In this document: positions 57,753 to 64,000 of the stretch, piece after piece
Layout of the letters: each line of letters opens with the position of its first letter
How positions within the stretch are numbered: the first letter of the stretch is position 1
Assembly: GCA_016858145.1 (NCBI GenBank)
Contig: JAEHOE010000143.1
Location: 62,001-126,000, forward strand
Length of the DNA: 64,000 nt
Origin: Edaphochlamys debaryana
Taxonomy: Eukaryota; Chlorophyta; Chlorophyceae; Chlamydomonadales
Reading direction: 5' to 3'
The notes under the pieces: model-generated
What the model saw: the letters and a program-made list of their open reading frames with translations, nothing else
What the model was told of the DNA's origin: nothing
The model's database searches: none
Program-made: the position numbers and the translations under genes

Positions 57753-59877
57753 GTTGAATCTGCATGACTCATACACCACGCCTTTGGGTGAGGCCCCAAG
57801 CACTCAAATCTAGCCTCCGCCGCCATTGCCTGCGGAGGGCACTTTGTGCTATTGGCCTAAACGGCAGGAGTGGCGACGGCGGCAGGGGTAACGGGGCGGC
57901 GGTGAGAGATGTGGGGGCAGGGCAGTCCTCGGTGTTTACAACGAAGGGCCCCCCTGGGGTCACAGAGCTGAACGCTGGGGCCAAGTGACCCACCTCACGG
58001 GCTTGCTCCCTGCAAGCCAAAACGCAAGTCCCTGTCATGACTCGCACTGATCTCACTCAGGTCCCACCTTAGCCCTTGGCACGCAATGACCATGCTCAGC
58101 TCGTACTGGGGGCAGGGCAGCCAAGGGCGAGTGGTATGGGTGGCTGTCGTGGGGCGAAGGGGGTGGGGTGGAGTTTGGGAAGGGGATTGTGGGGACTCGG
58201 TTCGGTCCGGCCCCCGGCCTCGTCTGTGCAGGTCCCCGCCTTGCGGTCTTGCCGCCGGGTGGCGGGAGCGATTCCAGTGAGTGCCACGCCACTGGCCACG
58301 GGAGTGGTCGTACATGGAGGGGCACTTTATCTTGTGGCCTGTAAGCGGGAGTAGACGACCTCAACAAACCGTAGCGCTTGGTTAAGGGGCGTAGGGCGTG
58401 GTCGCGAACTTTGCAGACCTTCACCCCCTGTAAGCGGGGGTGCCCCGACCTGGCCCCGAGCGCGCGGCGGCGACAGCGATGCCCGATGCGCCGGGCTCGG
58501 GCTTTCACCATCACAGACCGTCACGTCTTTCTGGTGTCACAACTTGAAAGCCGTGCTTCTCCTACCTGTTCGCACGTCCTATCGCCTCTGTCCTCGCTCA
58601 CTACGTGCGACCGCGCCCTTTCCGCCTCTCAGCAAATCCAGTGCATTTGCCATGGCGAAACACACCTTGAGTATGTAACTAGCAACCCTCAACCACAAAG
58701 ATCGCTTCATTGGCTAACAGAGCTGAAGAGAATGTTTCGCGCCATCGCAACGACACACACGCCGTGCCGTGTCGACCGCTGTCCACGATAGCCTGAGCAC
58801 CTGTGTACTACTCTGTAGCTCAAGCAATGGCGCTCGCGCTCGCCAAGCTTGGCGGCCTTTAATCGGGCCTCTTGCGAGGCCCCAGAGGAGCACCGCGCGA
58901 CTGCAGCAAGTAGTAGCCTGGACGTGCGTTCATCGCTTATCGGGGGTTGCTCAAGTTCTGGGAAGCCACCGCAGCGCGGGTCGGGTTATTAGGTCGCGGC
59001 GCGTGGGAAGTCTGGGGACCCCTCTCCTCCTCCAAGCCGCCCTTCAACCTGGCGCCTTGTGCTTCCCGGCGCTGCGTAGCGGCAGCATATCTCAGGACCC
59101 GACCCACGTCTTCCGTGTCGAGAGGCAGGGGCACGCGCAGCTGCGCGGGGGACGGACTCCGGAGCTCAGCGGCGGAAGGGCATCACGCTGCGGACGGCTG
59201 TGGGTGTGGCGGGGCCGCACGCTGGGGAGCAGCGGCCCTGTGAGGCGGCTCCAGCTCGGGTCCCAGCAGCTTGGCCTTGACGGGACCAGGCGGCGTGGTC
59301 CGTGCAGGGCTTACTTGGCTCTGCTGCCAAGGGCGGACAAGCCCGTGGTGCACAGCCACTGGGAGGCGTCCAGGGGGCTTACCTGCCCTCGGAGACGGCG
59401 GGTGGCAGCCTTCCACGCCCGGGCTGTGGTGCATGGCAGCTTGCGCTCACGAGGCTCCGATGCGCCACGGCAGCATACGGCGGAGGTGTGGCCAGCACGG
59501 GACAATCACAGCGGAGGGAGCTGGCGTCGCTGCGGGGTTGTGCACCCTCAAGCCTCAGGGCGTGGGGTCGTCCGCAGGCAGGCCGCGGCCCGCTCATGCA
59601 GGGTCTTGACGCCATGGCGTGGGGTTGATGCGTCGTGCTGGCCATGTGCTGGTGTGCACGGTGTCTCTTGACGCCTCTATGCTTCTGGACCGCTACCGGT
59701 ACATTGGTCATACCCGGACTCGGGGATGGCCGAGGCTGCCTGCACGGGCGACGCCGCCTGGACCATTGTAGCGCATCGCGGGGGCAGTGGCAGCCCGCTG
59801 GGCTGTGCCAGAGGCTAAATGGCTGCTGCTGTATCGGTACGGGTACGGACACAGGATACGGAATGACTCGCTCCACG

Positions 59878-59882
59878 TTACA
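59878..59882 (-). promoter_or_regulatory. TGTAA polyadenylation element, kinase-like gene
   Basis: TTACA on the plus strand, 299 nt beyond the stop codon (60181-60183) of the minus-strand gene. Confidence 0.5.
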
Positions 59883-60180
59883 GCCCCTTGCTTCGACCTT
59901 CATTCGTTGAGTTCTCGTGGCAACCGTGCATGTACCGTGGGAAGGACCCCCATGGTCCCCCAAGGTCCCCAATCTGGCTAACTGACACATGTACCTCTGC
60001 TCGCTCTCGTCACCAGCCGCATTATCAAGACTGTCTTGACAAGACATCATCCTCACAACAGTAAGACTGTCACCGTGACGGACTTCCTCTCCTATGAGAC
60101 GGATACGGCTTTATGCCCGCCAGGCCCATTCTTCCTCGCTCGTGCACTCCGTCTATGCGCTTCTTTGCATGCTGCGGACC

Positions 60181-62690
60181 TCACGGCGCGATGGCCCGCA
60201 GGCGGGCCATGACCTGCTCCAGCGAGGGCCGCTGCGACGGCCGCAGCCGCATGCAGGGGCCGCACGCCCCCCGCAGCGCCCGCAGCAGCGCCGCATTCTC
60301 CGCGCCAAGGCCCGCCCAGCCGCCCTTCGCCGCACGACGCTTCAGCTCCTCCTCCATGATCTCCAGCTCGTCCAGCCAGCACGCGGCCCACATGTACAGC
60401 AGCGACGCGAGGCAGATGTACGACACACCGGCGCCGAGCTTAGTCATCAGGAGCTCGCCGAGGCCCTTGGCCTTCCGCCGCAGCGCCTTGACCACGGCCC
60501 GCACCGCCGGGTCGCTGCTGCTGCAGCCCTTGCCCGCCCGCGCATCAACCTCCAGCCCCTCCTCCACGCAAGCCTCCGGCGGCCGCACGCCCCGCGTGGC
60601 CACCCCCACGGGCAGCGGCCACAGGGCCATGGCGCGCCGCTGAGCCGCCAGCAGCGCCCTGCCCACGGGCACGGCCGCCAGGCCGCTGGCGCGCAGGCGG
60701 TCGCGGCCGGCGATCAGGCCGTGGGGCAGCGGGCGGGTGCCCTCGGGGTCGATGCTGCGGACGGTCGCGGAGCAGCCCTCGCTGCCCGAGGAGGCGGAGG
60801 AGGAAGGGGAGGAGGAGGAGGAGAAGGCGGAGGGGGAGGAGGAGGCGCAGGAGGATGCGGCCGGGCTCCATGACACCACCAGGTTCTGCAGCTTCCAGTC
60901 GCCCTCCACCAGGCCCGCCTCCCACAGCACGAACAGGTGCGCCAGGGTGGCCCGAGCCAGCGCCAGCACGCGGCTGCGATCCATGGCGGGGCCCGAGCTG
61001 ACGGCGGCAGGGGCAGCGGCGGCGGCAGAGCCGACGGCGATGGCAGCGGGGCCGAAGCAAGCGGGGCCAGAGCCGGCGGCGGCGACAGCCGCAGCGGTAG
61101 AAGCCGCGGCGCTGTGCGTTGGCGCCAGGGGCTCGCCCGCAGCGATTCGGCGCAGGTTCTGAGCCACGTCACCGGCGGCCTCCCAGGGCGTGTAGACGAC
61201 CAGGCGCAGGGCCCTGCCAGTGGTGCCGCGCCGCCCCGCCACCACACCCTCCTCCTCCGCCACCTCCTCCACGTTCCAGGCCAGCATCGGCACGGCGCCG
61301 CGGCTGGCGGCCTCCAGGCCCCCGAACGCCCGGGCCAGGGCCCCCCGCTGCTGCACGTGCGCGACCAGCTCGCCCAGGAAGGGCGCGAGCCGCTTCTGGA
61401 AGCGGCCACGGCCGAAGGCCTGGAGCAGTCGCCTCGTGAGCGGCAGGGTGATGGCCTTACGGCACACGTCGCCGCAGGCCACGGACGCCACCTCGCCCTC
61501 GGGCGTGAAGGCCTGCTGGATGAGGCTGCCTCGCTCCACGCTGCGGCTCCGGCCGCACACGACGGGGGCCGCGCTGGGGTGCGGCGACCAGGCGGTTCGC
61601 TGGCTAGGGTCCAGGCACACGGGCCGCAGCGCCGTGTCGGCGGGGGCTCCCTCCGGGGTGGCCTCCAGCATCCACAGCAGGAGGCGGACCGCGACGGCGT
61701 GGGCGAGGGGGGTTGCGTCGTCGCTGCAGGCGACGGAGTAGATGAGGTCGGGGAAGGCCCCGCCGCTCGGGGGGGAGCGGATGGGTTGGGTGGGGGCGGC
61801 GAAGGCCGCAGGGGCGGCAGGTGATGGCGAGGCGGGGGCAGCAGGGGAGAGAGGGGTGTCGGGCGAAGAGCGGCGGGTGGCGTGCGGGCGGCGGATGGAG
61901 GCGGGGGGCGTGGCGGGAGGCGTGGGGCCGGCGGCGGAGCGGGGCGGCGAGGCTGGCGGCTCGCCAGCCGTCGAGGCTTCTGCCGTGGGCTGGCAGCCGT
62001 GCGCTTGGCATGGCTGGGGCATAGGGAGTGCCTCAGCAAGACGCCGCAGCAGGACCTGCAGGGTGGGGAGGAGTCATGCGGTTTGAGTCAGTTGGGTGCA
62101 CGGAGCGCACGCGGGCTAGAAAGCAAAGCCACCAGTGATGCAGACCCTATCTAGATCAACGGCCCCCACCCGGCACCCGTCGCCCCGCCCCTTTCCTCAC
62201 CTGGACAAAAGTCTGCCTCGTTTCAGCCCCCATCTGAACCGCGCAGCGGCACAGGCAGTAGAGTTGGACGGCTTGCCAGGCCCGCTCCCAAAGAAAAGAG
62301 GGGGCCGTGAGGGCCATGGGCAGGAGGAGCAGGATCGTGGTGCTGACGAGCAGGACGGATTGCAGCTGCTGCACGTCCACCTGCAGGAAGTGATCCCGCA
62401 AATCGGCGGCAAGCCCTACGCAGCCGGCCGCCAGCCCGCTGCCAGCCCCTCGCACCTGCTGCTTGTAAGCGCCACGCTGGAAGCGAAGAATGCTTGAAAT
62501 GGCGGTGAAGACGAGGGCTGGGGCATCAAGCTCTAGGACTGCCAGGAAGATGGACGCGCAATGGAGAGGCAGACAGGAAATGGTCGCGGCTGCGAGCAGC
62601 ACTTTCAACAGCAGCCTGCTTGTACGAGGGCGGGGAGGGGCGGGGTGGCGGAAGGGTGAACTCACGCGTGTCAAGGCATGGAGCAGCCGA
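60181..62690 (-). CDS. membrane-anchored protein-kinase-like protein (5' end unresolved)
   Basis: Two exons are supported: about 62201-62690 and 60181-62055, joined in phase 0 (donor GTGAGG, acceptor CCCTGCAG). The upstream exon codes several hydrophobic stretches (LLLKVLLAAATISCLP, ALVFTAISSILRF, SVLLVSTTILLLLPMAL), so the N terminus is probably membrane-embedded. The 624-residue downstream exon starts with a Pro/Ala/Ser-rich linker and then shows kinase landmarks. These are a catalytic-loop match GDWKLQNLV (D, K and N of the usual HRDLKxxN kept, HR lost), SIDPEG in the place of the metal-binding DFG, and RPSLEQVMARL like subdomain XI. A 40-residue Ser/Ala run lies between the catalytic loop and DPEG. 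No clear glycine loop or VAIK lysine was found, so activity is doubtful. The start codon lies upstream of about 62690 and was not found; ATG 62714 is in another frame. Confidence 0.6.
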
Positions 62691-64000
62691 GCGGCCGAGG
62701 TAGATGAGGTTCATGAGTCACAGTGATGCGTATGGCTGGTCTTGGGGCTGCTGCGACGCATGCGGAGCTGCGCACCGCAGCATTTGCATCGCGACGGACC
62801 AGAGTTTTGCAGCCACCGCGATGACACCGGGCACGATTACAAAGTTCGCGTTACCCCAGTTCACGATGAGCGAGTATCCAAGAGCGTTGCGGGCTCAGAA
62901 TTTTGACTACTGCCGCGCGGTTACTACTGCCAGGCTCCGACGCGCGACCCGTCCTAGCAATGCTCAAATATGTATATAGAATGCTCTTAAAGCTATTGGA
63001 CTGCGGTTTTAGCGCATACGCGGATGTTCGTGCGCACTTCCGTCGGCGCTTGCGCGGCGGAGGCGTCAGGCTGTATCGGTGGATGGCTCGCACTGATTTC
63101 AAATCACGCTTATCGCTTGGAGCGATTGGGGGCGCAGCGAGACGGGAGCTGCTAGTCGAGGCGCACTGCTCATGTCGCTACCGGCCGGCATCAAGCCCAT
63201 CCCCCAGGCGGCACTCACCGCCACACGCGCGCCGGCTCCCAGAGGCTTGCTCGTGATACTGGCGCCATCGTAGCTTGATGTCCGACGTCAATTGGGCCTC
63301 AGGCTGCAAGAAGTCGACGCGATCACTACTTCGAGACCGAGGGGCAGGTGCCTGAACTTGTGTCTGAAAATGTAAGCTAGCAGGTGGATCCTAGGCAAGA
63401 AGCGTCGATCGTAGTGTCAATACTTCAATAGGCATCAGCCGACGAACCTCTCATGCATGGCCAGTCCGGGCTCTGTACGACGTCCTGCCTGGGCCAATGC
63501 ACCCCATATTGGACACAGGTCTTCACACCCCGGCCCCAGGGGAGGACCGTCAGGGCCCCACACCCCTGCCTGCTCTACGGCACGCAGACTGCAACCGGGA
63601 GGCTTGTAGGATAGGCTTGTAGGCTGCGAACAAACTGAGAGGGGACGTAAGGTCACACCAATTTCGCGTGTGGTCCCATCGCCCGCACTGCTTACTCACG
63701 GTATGTGTGTGGTTCCGCCATCAAGCGCCAGGCGGAGACTGAAATACGAATTGCTATCCCGCGTTGACCGTCCATCTGTCAAACCCATCAAGCCAGCGCC
63801 GACAATACCATCTGGATACATAGGTATCCGTTCAGATGCTGCTTGAGTTTCAATTGCCAGTCCACTAGCAGGCGCAGGCCAGCGCAGTGCCGCAGGCCCG
63901 GTTCAAGCATCAGTTTGCGAAGCCCTCCCGCTGCATCGCCTTACTTCGCAAGGTATGCACAGCTCGGCCAACACGCACCCTCTGTCGCTCACTCTCACGA
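62691..64000. other. spacer with an AT-rich pocket; no gene supported
   Basis: Should contain the 5' end and promoter of the minus-strand kinase-like gene. An A/T-rich stretch with TATGTATATAGAATG occurs near 62970. At 63959-63964 a CAAG|GTATGC donor-like site follows a short open segment and may be the start of a gene that continues past the window. Confidence 0.4.

Larger units (their letters stand above)
57388..60180. other. spacer between convergent wall-glycoprotein and kinase-like genes
   Basis: TGTAA at 57748-57752 (361 nt after the glycoprotein stop) and TTACA at 59878-59882 (about 300 nt beyond the minus-strand kinase stop) mark the two transcript ends. A 300-codon plus frame at 58769-59671 has an Arg/Ala/Gly-rich, signature-free composition and is probably chance. 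No gene is supported. Confidence 0.5.

Noticed and set aside
58769..59671. 300-aa plus-strand open frame
   Set aside because: Arg/Ala/Gly-rich composition, no motif, no splice-linked neighbours and a high-GC context in which long chance frames are common.
62526..62714. ATG at 62714 (MNLIYLGRSAAP) as start of the kinase-like protein
   Set aside because: Its frame differs from that of the hydrophobic exon, and no GT-AG splice joins them in phase.
1..64000. tRNA or rRNA genes
   Set aside because: No cloverleaf with a GGTTCRANNCC arm and no rRNA-like conserved blocks were noticed, although a covariance scan could not be run.

Overview
The window is nuclear DNA of a GC-rich, intron-dense green alga (Chlorophyta). 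The evidence is: coding segments cut by many short introns with GTGAG/GTGGG-type donors and pyrimidine-rich CAG acceptors; TGTAA (the green-algal polyadenylation element) 300-900 nt after most stop codons; plant-type genes (SKIP16, plastid-type 3-isopropylmalate dehydratase, pKIWI502-like reductase, plastid-type methyltransferase); and a hydroxyproline-rich, cysteine-rich wall-type glycoprotein. The species cannot be fixed from the sequence. Exon coordinates were deduced by hand from splice consensus, reading phase and protein family knowledge; no alignment program was run.

Layout. 1-658 (+): last two visible exons of the isopropylmalate dehydratase large subunit. 1462-4457 (+): leucine-rich-repeat protein, 7 exons. 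6116-9873 (-): FNR-like oxidoreductase, 5' end unresolved. 10999-15685 (+): SKIP16-type F-box/SUKH/ApaG protein, 14 exons. 17485-18642 (-): Tctex1 dynein light chain, 4 exons. 19158-27368 (+): unrecognised helical/low-complexity protein of 1,106 residues, 18 exons. 27408-44985: eight head-to-tail copies of a 2.19-2.20 kb unit. 44191-49438 (-): plastid-type SAM methyltransferase whose last three exons lie in the last unit of that array. 49718-50162 (+): twin CX9C mitochondrial protein with a one-base frame break. 53991-57387 (+): secreted Cys-rich and polyproline glycoprotein. 60181-62690 (-): membrane-anchored kinase-like protein. The remaining intervals (about 4.5-6.1, 15.7-17.5, 50.2-54.0, 57.4-60.2 and 62.7-64 kb) show no gene I can support.

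The most striking feature is the tandem array. Each unit carries the last three exons, 3' UTR and downstream spacer of the methyltransferase gene, cut in an intron on one side and in the intergenic spacer on the other. Only the copy nearest the gene body is attached to the 5' exons; the other seven are promoterless gene ends, and one of them is frameshifted. All copies keep the same splice phases, so exon 3'-end choice among copies could be silent at protein level.

Two further themes recur. At least three introns (SKIP16, methyltransferase, glycoprotein) need a GC-AG splice pair to keep frame. Several single-base frame breaks fall in homopolymer runs (49935-49937, 54058-54061, 56724-56728, 31624-31630 and the polyproline tract), a pattern that fits either real lesions or homopolymer errors in the assembly.
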